From positions 4,092,001-4,156,000 of the forward strand of contig NZ_CP077079.1 of NCBI RefSeq assembly GCF_019139815.1: 64,000 nucleotides of DNA, in the 5' to 3' direction. Positions 46,002 through 54,507 of the stretch are shown piece by piece. How positions within the stretch are numbered: the stretch's first letter is position 1; the number at the start of each line of letters is the position of its first letter. Source of the stretch: Pseudomonas asgharzadehiana. Lineage in GTDB: Bacteria; Pseudomonadota; Gammaproteobacteria; Pseudomonadales; Pseudomonadaceae. The translations under genes were made by a program, and so were the position numbers. The notes under the pieces are model-generated. The model saw nothing but the letters and a program-made list of their open reading frames with translations, was not told the DNA's origin and made no database searches.

Positions 46002-46090
46002 TGTGGGAGGGGGCTTGCTCCCGATGAGGGCGCGCCAGTCGGCACATGTATTGACTGACCCACCGCTATCGGGAGCAAGCCCCCTCCCCC
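46002..46090. repeat. REPIN between binding protein and permease genes
   Basis: GTGGGAGGGGGCTTGCTCCC and its inverted copy, with a diverged spacer on the left (GATGAGGGCG) and conserved one on the right (CACCGCTATC). Inside an operon, it may favour higher expression of the binding protein over the membrane parts by stabilising its 3' end. Confidence 0.9.
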
Positions 46091-46139
46091 AAAAGCCTCT
46101 CCCACAAGGGTATGTCTGCGCCCTTCAGAGATTCTTCCG

Positions 46140-46841
46140 ATGAACGACTTTCTCAACCTGCACGGCTACGGCCCGATGCTGGCCCAGGGTGCCTGGATGA
46201 CGCTCAAGCTGGCGTTCCTCGCACTGGCCCTGAGCCTCGCCCTGGGCCTGATTGCCGCCGGCGCGAAGCTGTCCAGCGCCAAATGGCTGCGCATACCCGC
46301 CACGCTGTACACCACGCTGATCCGCAGCGTGCCGGACCTGGTGCTGATCCTGCTGATTTTCTACAGCCTGCAACTGTGGCTGAACGACCTGACCGAAACC
46401 TTCGGCTGGGACTACTTCGAAATCGACCCCTTCACCGCTGGGGTGATCACCCTGGGCTTTATCTACGGGGCATATTTCACCGAGAACTTCCGTGGCGCGA
46501 TCCTCAGCGTGCCGGCCGGCCAACTGGAAGCCGCCACCGCCTACGGCCTGAGCCGCTGGCAGCGTTTCCATCTGGTGCTATTCCCGCAATTGATGCGCTT
46601 TGCGCTGCCGGGTCTGGGCAATAACTGGCTGGTGCTGCTCAAGTCCACGGCGCTGGTTTCGATCATCGGCCTGTCGGACCTGGTAAAGGCCGCGCAAAAC
46701 GCCGGCAAGACCACCAGCGAGCCGCTGTACTTCCTGATCCTCGCAGGCCTGGTGTACCTGGTGATCACCACCCTCTCCAACCGCATCTTCAAGCGCCTCG
46801 AACGGCGCTACAACCTCGGCATCAAGGGGATGGCGCGATGA
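46140..46841 (+). CDS. Basic amino acid ABC transporter permease (HisQ-like)
   Basis: 233-residue permease with five helices and the EAA loop 'QLEAATAYGLSRWQRFHLVL' that contacts the ATPase. Fits the HisQ/AotQ group. It overlaps the next permease as ATGA. Confidence 0.91.
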   Translation: MNDFLNLHGYGPMLAQGAWMTLKLAFLALALSLALGLIAAGAKLSSAKWLRIPATLYTTLIRSVPDLVLILLIFYSLQLWLNDLTETFGWDYFEIDPFTAGVITLGFIYGAYFTENFRGAILSVPAGQLEAATAYGLSRWQRFHLVLFPQLMRFALPGLGNNWLVLLKSTALVSIIGLSDLVKAAQNAGKTTSEPLYFLILAGLVYLVITTLSNRIFKRLERRYNLGIKGMAR

Positions 46842-47551
46842 TCGAACTGTTCCAGCAATACGGCCTGGCCTACGTGTTCAGCGATGGCGCGGGGTTATCC
46901 GGCGTGGCCATGACGCTATGGCTGTTCATTGTCTCGGTGGTACTCGGCTTTTTTCTGTCGATCCCGTTGGCACTGGCCCGGGTCTCGGCGCATTTCTGGC
47001 TGCGCTGGCCGGTCGAGATGTACACCTACCTGTTCCGTGGCACGCCGTTGTATATCCAACTGCTGATTTGCTACACCGGGCTGTACAGCCTGGACGTGGT
47101 GCAGGACAACGCCCTGCTCAATCAATTTTTCCGCAATGCATTGAACTGCACCCTGCTGGCCTTTGTGCTCAACACCTGCGCCTACACCGTGGAAATCTTC
47201 GCCGGCGCTATCCGCAATATTCCCCACGGCGAGATCGAAGCCGCGCGCGCCTATGGCCTGCACGGCTGGCGGCTGAATCTGTTTGTGGTGGTTCCGGCGG
47301 CCTTGCGCCGTGCGTTGCCGGCCTACAGCAACGAAATGATCCTGATGCTGCACGCCACGTCGCTGGCGTTCACCGCCACGGTCGCCGACATTCTCAAAGT
47401 GGCCCGCGACGCCAATGCCGAAACCTTCCTGACCTTCCAGGCCTTCGGTATCGCGGCCCTGCTGTACATGCTGCTGTCCTTTGCACTGGTGGGCCTGTTT
47501 CGACTGGCCGAACGTCGCTGGATGCGTTTTCTTGTTCCTACCCGAGGCTAA
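46838..47551 (+). CDS. Basic amino acid ABC transporter permease (HisM-like)
   Basis: 237-residue second permease with five helices, 'EMYTYLFRGTPLYIQLLICY' near the start and EAA loop 'EIEAARAYGLHGWRLNLFVV'. Forms a heterodimer with the preceding permease. The ATPase gene follows after three bases. Confidence 0.91.
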   Translation: MIELFQQYGLAYVFSDGAGLSGVAMTLWLFIVSVVLGFFLSIPLALARVSAHFWLRWPVEMYTYLFRGTPLYIQLLICYTGLYSLDVVQDNALLNQFFRNALNCTLLAFVLNTCAYTVEIFAGAIRNIPHGEIEAARAYGLHGWRLNLFVVVPAALRRALPAYSNEMILMLHATSLAFTATVADILKVARDANAETFLTFQAFGIAALLYMLLSFALVGLFRLAERRWMRFLVPTRG

Positions 47552-47554
47552 CCC

Positions 47555-48385
47555 ATGAATCAGTCCGCGCAGGCCCTGGCCACCTATCCTGTCGATATTC
47601 CCGCGGCCAAAACCGCAACCGCTGCCGTCAAGCTCCAGGTCGAAGGCATCCATAAACGCTACGGCGAACACGAGGTGCTCAAGGGCGTGTCCCTCAACGC
47701 CCGCCACGGCGATGTGATCAGCCTGATCGGCGCCAGCGGCTCGGGCAAAAGCACCCTGCTGCGCTGCATCAACTTTCTGGAACAGCCGGACGCCGGGGTC
47801 ATCACCCTGGACGGCATCAGCATTCAAATGCAACAAGGCCGCGCAGGTACCCGCGCACCGCATCAGGCGCAATTGCAGAACCTGCGCACGCGCCTGGCCA
47901 TGGTGTTCCAGCACTTCAACCTGTGGAGCCACATGACCGTGCTGGAGAACATCACCATGGCCCCGCGCCGAGTGCTGGGGGTGAGCGCGGCCGAGGCGGA
48001 ACAACGTGCGCGCCTGTACCTGGACAAAGTCGGCCTGCCCGGCCGCGTGGCGGATCAATACCCGGCATTTCTGTCCGGCGGCCAGCAACAGCGCGTGGCC
48101 ATCGCACGCGCCCTGGCGATGGAACCGGAAATTATCCTGTTCGACGAACCCACCTCCGCACTGGACCCAGAACTTGTAGGAGAAGTCCTCAAAGTCATAC
48201 AGACGTTGGCCGAGGAAGGCCGTACCATGCTGATGGTCACCCACGAGATGGGCTTTGCCCGCCAGGTGTCCAGCCAAGTGCTGTTCCTGCATCAGGGTAG
48301 GGTCGAGGAACAAGGCGGTGCCGAGATCCTCGACCACCCCAACAGCGAACGCTTGCAGCAATTTCTTTCCAACCGTTTGAAGTGA
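47555..48385 (+). CDS. Basic amino acid ABC transporter ATPase (HisP-like)
   Basis: 276-residue ATPase with an extra 28-residue N-terminal tail before the conserved start ('LQVEGIHKRYGEHEVLKGVS'). Walker A 'GASGSGKST', 'MVFQHFNLWSHMTVLENI', signature '[16 protein letters not shown]', Walker B 'IILFDEPTSALDPE' and H loop 'MVTHEMGFA'. The HisP-type phrase FNLWSHMT supports basic amino acids. Confidence 0.92.
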   Translation: MNQSAQALATYPVDIPAAKTATAAVKLQVEGIHKRYGEHEVLKGVSLNARHGDVISLIGASGSGKSTLLRCINFLEQPDAGVITLDGISIQMQQGRAGTRAPHQAQLQNLRTRLAMVFQHFNLWSHMTVLENITMAPRRVLGVSAAEAEQRARLYLDKVGLPGRVADQYPAFLSGGQQQRVAIARALAMEPEIILFDEPTSALDPELVGEVLKVIQTLAEEGRTMLMVTHEMGFARQVSSQVLFLHQGRVEEQGGAEILDHPNSERLQQFLSNRLK

Positions 48386-48390
48386 AACCC

Positions 48391-48888
48391 ATGGATACCA
48401 AGGCCAACGGACCCCATACCTCCCCCGCGCTGGACCGCATCGATGAGGCAATCATCGAAGTACTGCGCCATCAGGGGCGTATCACCTACGAAAAGCTCTC
48501 GTCGCTGGTGCATCTCACCCCCAGGCCCTGCCTGGAACGGGTGCGCAAGCTGGAGCGACGCGGGGTGATCCGTGGGTACGGGGCGATCATCGATGTGCAG
48601 ATGGTCTCACCGGGGCTGTCGCTGCTGGTGCTGGTGGCCTTGTCCAACCAAAGCGGGCGCTCGGCACAAAGGGCGTTCGAGGCCTGCGTGAAAGCGTGCC
48701 CCCAGGTGTTCGAATGCCAGTTGATCAGCGGGCCGTTTGACTACAGCCTGAGGATGCGCTGCCGGGACATGGAGCATTACCGGGTGCTGACGGAGACCTG
48801 GTTGAACAATGATGAGCTGCATATCGACAAGCTCGTGGCGCATCCCGAACTCGCGGTCGTCAAGAACACCGCCACTGAACTGACCTGA
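48391..48888 (+). CDS. Lrp/AsnC-family regulator
   Basis: About 165-residue regulator: helix-turn-helix 'ITYEKLSSLVHLTPRPCLER' and RAM domain ('VFECQLISGPFDYSLRMRCR'). Placed at the end of the importer operon, it is the best candidate to bind the 17-base motif before ctlX and the importer. The start is uncertain: ATG at 48391, or GTG at 48382 overlapping the ATPase stop; neither has a clear ribosome site. Confidence 0.87.
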   Translation: MDTKANGPHTSPALDRIDEAIIEVLRHQGRITYEKLSSLVHLTPRPCLERVRKLERRGVIRGYGAIIDVQMVSPGLSLLVLVALSNQSGRSAQRAFEACVKACPQVFECQLISGPFDYSLRMRCRDMEHYRVLTETWLNNDELHIDKLVAHPELAVVKNTATELT

Positions 48889-48917
48889 TCGTCCGCCCCA
48901 CAACACTGGAGATTTAA

Positions 48918-48964
48918 TGTGGGCGGGGGGCATCAGTTAGATAGTCACCCGCCCGCTCGCCACA
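48918..48964. repeat. Degenerate REP-like hairpin
   Basis: GGGCGGG (48921-48927) and CCCGCCC (48948-48954) arms in a REP-like context after the regulator stop. Possible terminator; weak. Confidence 0.35.
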
Positions 48965-49019
48965 GGTTACTTTTTGCCCACCCTTAACTGACTGGCAGCG
49001 GGTCAAGCCTCCCAGATTT

Positions 49020-49853
49020 TTAACCCTGCCCGCTTGAAATACGTTTGCCGGGTCTAGCGCCAACCAGCTTCGCCTGCCCATCCTTTTGCTTGCCGGTACG
49101 CGCCTCGCTGATCAACCCCGGTATCAGCTTGCCCTCCGGCAGGTTCTTCCAGAACCGACTTGGCAGGTGCCCCTCCATCACCTTGGGGTTCAGCCGCGCC
49201 GGATTGAAAATATGGCTGTAGTACGTCAACCACATGGCGCTGTGCGGGTCTTCAACAGTTTGCGCCAGCTGGCGCCAGGCTTCGGGACATTGGCGCTCGT
49301 GAATCAATTGCTCGCCGTCGTAATACACCGCGTCCAATGGCGTGGCGATCATCCAGCGATGACGCCCCATGCGCCCGACAAAATGCTGGCTGGCGGGTTT
49401 AAGGATGTCATGAGCCGGTTCGTGCCAGGCTACGTACTCCGGCAAATGCGGCCCCGCCTCGGCTGGCAGCGCAATGAACCGCACAAACGCGTGCAGGTGA
49501 TGGGCTTCACGGCTGACCTGCTTGATGCGCCGCTGCAACTCGCTGCCCAATTTGTCACCTGCCAGCATCGCCGTGCGATCCCCATGGCTGACCCGCCATA
49601 GCACTTCGTACAACAGGCTCCAGCGTTGATCGCCGTGGTAGCAGGCGGCTGATTCAAGCAGCTCGATCAACGCTTTGGGGATCCGCGCCTGAAACGGCCC
49701 AAGCCCGGTGGGTATCGGCTCATCGGTGGCAAACAGGTCCGCCACCTCGGCCTCGCCCCAACAGACCTGGCTGGGGTCGACCTGATGGCTGAGCAACCAG
49801 CGCGCCTGTTCGCGCCAGGTGCTGAACAGGTTGTCGCATTCCAGGCTGATCAT
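49020..49853 (-). CDS. DUF4130 DNA-metabolism protein, partner of radical SAM
   Basis: 277-residue protein of the DUF4130 family that is nearly always encoded next to the radical SAM protein found here. Conserved parts: 'ACYHGDQRWSLLYEVLWRVS', 'VSREAHHLHAFVRFIALP', 'PASQHFVGRMGRHRWMIATP' and a C-terminal uracil-DNA-glycosylase-associated segment 'TYYSHIFNPARLNPKVMEGH' with 'MPSRFWKNLPE'-like continuation. In some bacteria it is fused to a uracil-DNA glycosylase, suggesting a DNA repair role; its reaction is unknown. The ATG at 49853 overlaps the radical SAM stop (ATGA); a GTG lies two codons earlier. Confidence 0.85.
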   Translation of the reverse strand: MISLECDNLFSTWREQARWLLSHQVDPSQVCWGEAEVADLFATDEPIPTGLGPFQARIPKALIELLESAACYHGDQRWSLLYEVLWRVSHGDRTAMLAGDKLGSELQRRIKQVSREAHHLHAFVRFIALPAEAGPHLPEYVAWHEPAHDILKPASQHFVGRMGRHRWMIATPLDAVYYDGEQLIHERQCPEAWRQLAQTVEDPHSAMWLTYYSHIFNPARLNPKVMEGHLPSRFWKNLPEGKLIPGLISEARTGKQKDGQAKLVGARPGKRISSGQG

Positions 49854-51070
49854 CCCCACAACCCCATCTGCTGCGGCTGCGGGCGGTCACGCAGTTGTTC
49901 GCGCAGCAGCACGCTGGTGCTTTCAGCCTGTTGCGGGTGGTAGTCGCTGGTGATGAAAAACGGCTTGGCCTTGGCCAGCACGCAACGCATGCGGGTCAGG
50001 TCTTCGAAGCGGATCTTGCGCTCGCGGCGCAGGTCCACCAGCCGCTGGGTGGTGCGCAGGCCAATGCCTGGGATACGCGCGATCAGGGTGGGTTCGGCGC
50101 GGTTCAGGTCCAGCGGGAACACCTCGCGATGCTCCAGGGCCCAGGCCAGCTTGGGATCGATGTCCAACGCCAAATGGCCAGGGCCCTGGAACAGTTCGCC
50201 CGCGTTGAAGCCATAGCTGCGCAGCAGAAAATCCGCCTGATACAAACGGTGCTCGCGCATCAGCGGCGGCGCCGCCAGGGGCACGCTCTTGGGGCTGTTG
50301 GGAATGGGGCTGAACGCCGAGTAATACACGCGGCGCAACTTGAAGTTGCCGTACAACGCCTCGGCACCGTGGAGGATGGTGCTGTCGTCGGTGTCGTCGG
50401 CGCCGACGATCATCTGCGTGCTCTGCCCAGCCGGTGCAAACCGTGGCGCGCGGGGTTCGTTGAAGACGGTCTGCTCGCCGGTATAGATGGTCTGCATGGC
50501 CTGCTTGATCGAGCCGATCTGCTTCTCCGGCGCCAACGTCCGCAGGCTGGCGTCAGTGGGCAGCTCGATGTTCACACTGAGGCGATCGGCATAGCGCCCG
50601 GCCTCGGCAATCAGCGCCGGGTCGGCTTCAGGGATGGTCTTGAGGTGGATATAACCGCGAAAGTCATGCTCTTGGCGCAACAGCTTGGCCACGCGCACCA
50701 ACTGCTCCATGGTGTAGTCGGCCGAACGGATGATGCCGGAGCTGAGAAACAACCCGCTGACGCAATTGCGCCGGTAGAAATCCAGGGTCAGGGACACCAC
50801 CTCCTCCGGGCTGAAACGTGCACGGGGCACATCGCTGGAGCGGCGGTTGACGCAGTATTGGCAGTCGTAGAGACAGAAGTTGGTGAGCAACACCTTGAGC
50901 AGCGATACGCAGCGCCCATCGGGTGTGTAGCTATGGCAGATGCCCATGCCATCGGTGGAACCCAGCCCCGCCTTGCCCTCGGAGCTGCGCTTGGGCGCGC
51001 CGCTGCTGGCGCACGAAGCGTCGTACTTGGCGGCGTCGGCGAGAATGCTGAGTTTTTCGATCAACTGCAT
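49850..51070 (-). CDS. Radical SAM putative DNA modification/repair protein
   Basis: 406-residue radical SAM enzyme. The iron-sulfur motif is 'CLYDCQYCVNRRSSDVPRAR' (Cys-x3-Cys-x2-Cys), preceded by 'GICHSYTPDGRCVSLLKVLL'. The C-terminus has a helix-hairpin-helix DNA-binding fold ('LIARIPGIGLRTTQRLVDLR'). The family is predicted to act in DNA repair or modification, with the DUF4130 partner; no substrate is known. The start at 51070 is chosen because the upstream frame has only a TTG and the ATG follows GGAGGGC-like spacing. A LexA-type box lies at 51087-51102, 17 bases before the ATG. Confidence 0.9.
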   Translation of the reverse strand: MQLIEKLSILADAAKYDASCASSGAPKRSSEGKAGLGSTDGMGICHSYTPDGRCVSLLKVLLTNFCLYDCQYCVNRRSSDVPRARFSPEEVVSLTLDFYRRNCVSGLFLSSGIIRSADYTMEQLVRVAKLLRQEHDFRGYIHLKTIPEADPALIAEAGRYADRLSVNIELPTDASLRTLAPEKQIGSIKQAMQTIYTGEQTVFNEPRAPRFAPAGQSTQMIVGADDTDDSTILHGAEALYGNFKLRRVYYSAFSPIPNSPKSVPLAAPPLMREHRLYQADFLLRSYGFNAGELFQGPGHLALDIDPKLAWALEHREVFPLDLNRAEPTLIARIPGIGLRTTQRLVDLRRERKIRFEDLTRMRCVLAKAKPFFITSDYHPQQAESTSVLLREQLRDRPQPQQMGLWG

Positions 51071-51086
51071 GGAGGGCTGCCTGATA

Positions 51087-51102
51087 CTGGTTTTTTGTAC
51101 AG
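51087..51102 (-). promoter_or_regulatory. LexA-like SOS box
   Basis: On the minus strand CTGTACAAAAAACCAG has the CTG-N10-CAG form of the gammaproteobacterial LexA operator, and sits just upstream of the radical SAM start. SOS control of the radical SAM and DUF4130 pair is inferred. Confidence 0.65.
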
Positions 51103-51137
51103 TATCAGCCAACCCTTCGGCTCACAAGCGCAGCCCG

Positions 51138-52475
51138 TCAGCTGGCGGAGGCCAGCAACAGGTCCTGCACCGAGCGGCCCTTGCCGCGGTTACGGTCGTT
51201 TTCGTACAACGATGCAGCAATTTCATCGGCGCGAATCGGCAGGATCGACAACAGCGTGTCGCTCAACCCGTGGCTGGCCTGGCTGAACCCCTGGATGTAG
51301 ATGCCGGCCTTACAGCGCTCATCGGTCACGATGCGGTAGTCACGGGCCACTTCGAAGTCACCCATGTAGGCTTCCAGCGGCGCCAGCAGTTCGCGGTGCA
51401 TCTGGCGCTCGTAACCGGTGGCCAACACCACGGCATCGTAGTGATTGACGGTGACCTCGCCGGTGGCATTGTTGCGCAGGGTCAACTCCACACCCAGCGG
51501 GCCCGCCACAGCCTTTTCGACCACGGTCATGGTGCGGAACGCATGGCGGGCAATACCGGAGACTTTCTGGCGGTAGAAAATCCCGTAGATACGTTCGATC
51601 AGGTCCAGGTCCACCACCGAATAGTTGGTGTTCTGGTACTCGGCGACCAGCCGCTCACGCTCGGCGCCGACCTGCTGGAACACCAGGTCGGTAAAGGCCG
51701 GCGAGAACACCTCATTGACGAACGGGCTATCATCGGCCGGCTTGAGCGCCGAGCCGCGCAGGATCATGTCGACCTGCACCGACGGGTAGCTGTCATTGAG
51801 GTCGATAAAGGCCTCGGCAGCGCTCTGGCCACCGCCGATGATCGCGATACGCATCGCCTTGCCCTCGACACACGGCTGCTGCGCCATGCGCGCCAGGTAT
51901 TGCGAGTGGTGGAACACGCGGCCGTCGTCCCTGAGCGCCTTGAATGCCTCGGGTACCCGAGGGGTGCCGCCGGCGCTGACCACCACCGAACGGGTGGTGC
52001 GCACATGCTGCTCGCCCAGGGCATCGCGGGAAATCACACGCAGCGCCTCGACCTGCTGCTGATGCAGGATCGGTTCGATCGCCAGCACTTCTTCGCCATA
52101 TCGGCCCTGGCCCTGGAATTGCGCCGCGACCCAGCGCAGGTAGTCGTTGTATTCCATGCGGCACGGATAAAAGGTGCCCAGGTTAATGAAGTCGACCAGG
52201 CGATCGTGGGCTTTCAGATAATTGACAAAGGAGTACGGGCTGGTGGGGTTGCGCAGGGTCACCAGGTCCTTGAGGAACGAAATCTGCAGTTCGCTCTGGG
52301 TCACCAGGGTATTGCCGTGCCAGCGGTAGTCGGCCTGCTTGTCGAGAAACAACGCATCCAGTTTGCCCTGGGTTTTCTCGCGTTCCTGCAGGGCGATGGC
52401 CAGCGCCAGGTTCGATGGGCCGAAACCGATACCGATAAGGTCGTGAACCGCGGGCGAAGCAATTGCCTGTGTCAT
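51138..52475 (-). CDS. pvdA: L-ornithine N5-oxygenase PvdA
   Basis: Flavin monooxygenase that hydroxylates ornithine with NADPH and O2, the first step to the hydroxamate ligands of pyoverdine. The 445-residue protein has the FAD motif 'GIGFGPSNLALAIALQ', NADPH motif 'IIGGGQSAAEAFIDLN', the substrate loop 'DDSPFVNEVFSPAFTDLVFQ' and the C-terminal 'VVLATGYERQMHRELL'. The ATG at 52475 gives the family start; a longer frame exists upstream. Its own iron-starvation promoter at 52559-52582 lies just after the sigma factor gene. Confidence 0.95.
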   Translation of the reverse strand: MTQAIASPAVHDLIGIGFGPSNLALAIALQEREKTQGKLDALFLDKQADYRWHGNTLVTQSELQISFLKDLVTLRNPTSPYSFVNYLKAHDRLVDFINLGTFYPCRMEYNDYLRWVAAQFQGQGRYGEEVLAIEPILHQQQVEALRVISRDALGEQHVRTTRSVVVSAGGTPRVPEAFKALRDDGRVFHHSQYLARMAQQPCVEGKAMRIAIIGGGQSAAEAFIDLNDSYPSVQVDMILRGSALKPADDSPFVNEVFSPAFTDLVFQQVGAERERLVAEYQNTNYSVVDLDLIERIYGIFYRQKVSGIARHAFRTMTVVEKAVAGPLGVELTLRNNATGEVTVNHYDAVVLATGYERQMHRELLAPLEAYMGDFEVARDYRIVTDERCKAGIYIQGFSQASHGLSDTLLSILPIRADEIAASLYENDRNRGKGRSVQDLLLASAS

Positions 52476-52558
52476 TCCAGTGTCCTCTGGATAAGCCCCT
52501 GGCGATGGGGCGGGGAATACCTTCAAGACCTGCACAACAGGTCGTGTGTTGATAGGAA

Positions 52559-52582
52559 ACGAGGACAGTGAAATAAAATTTA
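52559..52582 (-). promoter_or_regulatory. Iron-starvation (PvdS-type) promoter of pvdA
   Basis: On the minus strand TAAAT (52582-52578), 16 bases, CGT (52561-52559) match the TAAAT-N16-CGT iron-starvation box recognised by PvdS-type sigma factors. It lies 84 bases before the pvdA ATG. Confidence 0.8.
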
Positions 52583-52594
52583 ACTGATCGGCGA

Positions 52595-53077
52595 TCAGTG
52601 CGCGTCCCACTCGCGCATCCGCACGCGGCAATGTTTCATGGCATTGACGATGTGTTTTTCCACCAGTGCGCGGGAAATATTCAGGCGCTCGGCGATTTGC
52701 AGATGAGTCAAACCATCGAGCTTGCGCAGCAGGAAGCTGTTGCGACAGGCCGCCGGCAACTCGGCCAGGGCGCGCTCAAGCAGCTCCAGGCGCTGGCTCT
52801 GGTCGTGACTGGCATGGGGGGAAGTGGCAGAAAAGCGCTCTTCGCTGTCGAGGGTTTCCAGCGGTTCGTGCTGACGCAGGGCATTGCGCCGATGGCCATC
52901 GATCACCAGGTTGAGCGCGGTGCGGTATAGAAACGCGCGCGGCTGATCGATGGGGGTGTCGCTGGAACGCTCGAGTACCCGCACATAAGCGTCATGCACC
53001 ACATCTTCGGCCACCTGACGGTTGCCCAGCTTGGCGTTGAGGAAACACACCAGCTCGCGATAGTAGTTTTCCAACAT
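52595..53077 (-). CDS. ECF sigma factor (FecI/FpvI-type)
   Basis: 160-residue extracytoplasmic-function sigma factor. Region 2: 'NRQVAEDVVHDAYVRVLERS' and 'PRAFLYRTALNLVIDGHRRN'. Region 4: 'AELPAACRNSFLLRKLDGLT' and 'HLQIAERLNISRALVEKHIV'. The sequence is of the FecI iron-uptake type. Placed between pvdA and pvdRT-opmQ, it may be FpvI, which drives the pyoverdine receptor; PvdS itself is less likely. No anti-sigma gene is adjacent. A Fur-like box is about 90 bases before the ATG. Confidence 0.85.
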   Translation of the reverse strand: MLENYYRELVCFLNAKLGNRQVAEDVVHDAYVRVLERSSDTPIDQPRAFLYRTALNLVIDGHRRNALRQHEPLETLDSEERFSATSPHASHDQSQRLELLERALAELPAACRNSFLLRKLDGLTHLQIAERLNISRALVEKHIVNAMKHCRVRMREWDAH

Positions 53078-53168
53078 GACTCCCGTCCGCCGAAAGGGGC
53101 GGTATCCGTTCCTTGAGCACCTGAAAATGACAGCCGATTGGGTAATGGCAGTTTGACCAAGTGCAATT

Positions 53169-53187
53169 TATAGTAATTCTCATCTAC
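53169..53187 (-). promoter_or_regulatory. Fur-like box upstream of the ECF sigma gene
   Basis: On the minus strand GTAGATGAGAATTACTATA aligns with the 19-base Fur consensus at 12 positions, including 11 of 14 in the core ATGAGAATTACTAT. Fits iron repression of the sigma gene. Confidence 0.55.
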
Positions 53188-53236
53188 TTTTAAAGAAGTC
53201 TTACGCCAGCGGTCGATTTTTTTGCGTATTCCACCT

Positions 53237-53253
53237 GTTACACGGTGTGTAAC
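53237..53253. promoter_or_regulatory. GTTACAC-GGT-GTGTAAC palindrome
   Basis: Perfect 7-3-7 dyad four bases upstream of the iron-starvation box of pvdR. Possible site for an additional regulator of the efflux operon. Confidence 0.4.
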
Positions 53254-53257
53254 GGCC

Positions 53258-53281
53258 TAAATCCTCGGGCATTTTTCTCGT
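53258..53281 (+). promoter_or_regulatory. Iron-starvation (PvdS-type) promoter of pvdRT-opmQ
   Basis: CCTAAAT, 16 bases, CGT: TAAAT at 53258-53262 and CGT at 53279-53281 match the PvdS consensus, 55 bases before the pvdR ATG. With the Fur-like box and the 7-3-7 palindrome it accounts for most of the 259-base gap 53078-53336. Confidence 0.8.
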
Positions 53282-53336
53282 TTAACTGTCAGCTCCGCGC
53301 AACCGCGCTCCGAACTTTCCCGGCTGGAACCTAAGC

Positions 53337-54506
53337 ATGAAACGCCCTCGACCTGCCCGACGCGCCCTGCTTGTTGTAGCGTGCCTGATCCCCGTGCTTG
53401 CCGTCGCCGCCTGGCAGGTACTGCCGCCGGGTCGCGATACGCTGACCACCGTCGCCGTCACGCGCGGCACTATCGAAAACAGCGTGACCGCCCTGGGCAC
53501 TCTGCAACCACGGCGTTACGTGGATGTCGGCGCCCAGGCCTCCGGGCAGATTCGCAAGATCCACGTCGAGGCCGGCGATCAGGTCCAGGAAGGCCAATTG
53601 CTGGTGGAGATCGACCCGTCCACGCAAAAAGCCAAGCTCGACGCCAGCCGCTATGCCATCGAAAACCTCAAGGCCCAGTTTCGGGAGCAACAGGCCCAGC
53701 ACGCACTGGCCCGCCAGAAGTACCAACGCCAGCAGCGCCTGGTGGCCGGCAACGCCACCCGCGAAGAGGATGTGCAAACCGCCAAGGCGCAATTGAACGC
53801 CACCCAGGCCCGGGTCGACATGTTCCAGGCGCAGATTCTCCAGGCCCAGGCCAGCCTGCGCAGCGATGAGGCCGAGCTGGGCTATACACGCATCTATGCG
53901 CCGATGAGCGGCACAGTGGTTGCGGTGGACGCGCGGGTCGGCCAGACCCTCAACGCCCAGCAGCAAACGCCGCTGATCCTGCGTATCGCCAAGTTGTCGC
54001 CGATGACCGTGTGGGCTGAAGTGTCGGAGGCCGATATCGGCCACGTCAAACCCGGCATGACCGCGTATTTCACCACGCTGAGCGGCGGCAACCGGCGTTG
54101 GGCCAGCACTGTGCGGCAGATCCTGCCGATCCCGCCCAAGCCCTTGAGCGAGACCCAGGGCAGCGGCAGCCCCAACGGTTTCGGCAAAAGCGGCACCGGC
54201 CGCGTGGTGCTGTACACCGTGCTGCTGGATGTGGACAACAGCGACAATGCCTTGATGGCGGAAATGACCACCCAGGTGTTTTTTGTCGCCGGCCAAGCCA
54301 AGGACACACTCACCGCGCCGGTTGCCGCGCTGCTCGGCAACGGCAGCACCGACAAGCAGATCGCCCGGGTAGTCCTGCCGAACGGGCGCATCGAAGAGCG
54401 CGAAGTGCAACTGGGCCTCAGCGACCGCCTGCGGGTGCAGGTACTCGGCGGCCTGAGCGAAGGCGATCACCTGGTGATCGGCCCAGCCGACGGCACCGGG
54501 GGTTGA
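53337..54506 (+). CDS. pvdR: PvdR, periplasmic adaptor of pyoverdine efflux
   Basis: 389-residue MacA/HlyD-type adaptor with one N-terminal membrane anchor ([20 protein letters not shown]). Lipoyl-like '[20 protein letters not shown]', a coiled coil (residues 95-180, Gln/Ala-rich) and '[20 protein letters not shown]'. Works with PvdT and OpmQ to secrete pyoverdine and recycle ferripyoverdine ligands from the periplasm. Ends one base before the pvdT start. Confidence 0.92.
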   Translation: MKRPRPARRALLVVACLIPVLAVAAWQVLPPGRDTLTTVAVTRGTIENSVTALGTLQPRRYVDVGAQASGQIRKIHVEAGDQVQEGQLLVEIDPSTQKAKLDASRYAIENLKAQFREQQAQHALARQKYQRQQRLVAGNATREEDVQTAKAQLNATQARVDMFQAQILQAQASLRSDEAELGYTRIYAPMSGTVVAVDARVGQTLNAQQQTPLILRIAKLSPMTVWAEVSEADIGHVKPGMTAYFTTLSGGNRRWASTVRQILPIPPKPLSETQGSGSPNGFGKSGTGRVVLYTVLLDVDNSDNALMAEMTTQVFFVAGQAKDTLTAPVAALLGNGSTDKQIARVVLPNGRIEEREVQLGLSDRLRVQVLGGLSEGDHLVIGPADGTGG

Positions 54507-54507
54507 A

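Noticed and set aside
53258..53281. Ordinary sigma-70 promoter for pvdR
   Set aside because: No -35/-10 hexamers with correct spacing were seen, while TAAAT-N16-CGT matches the iron-starvation promoter form.
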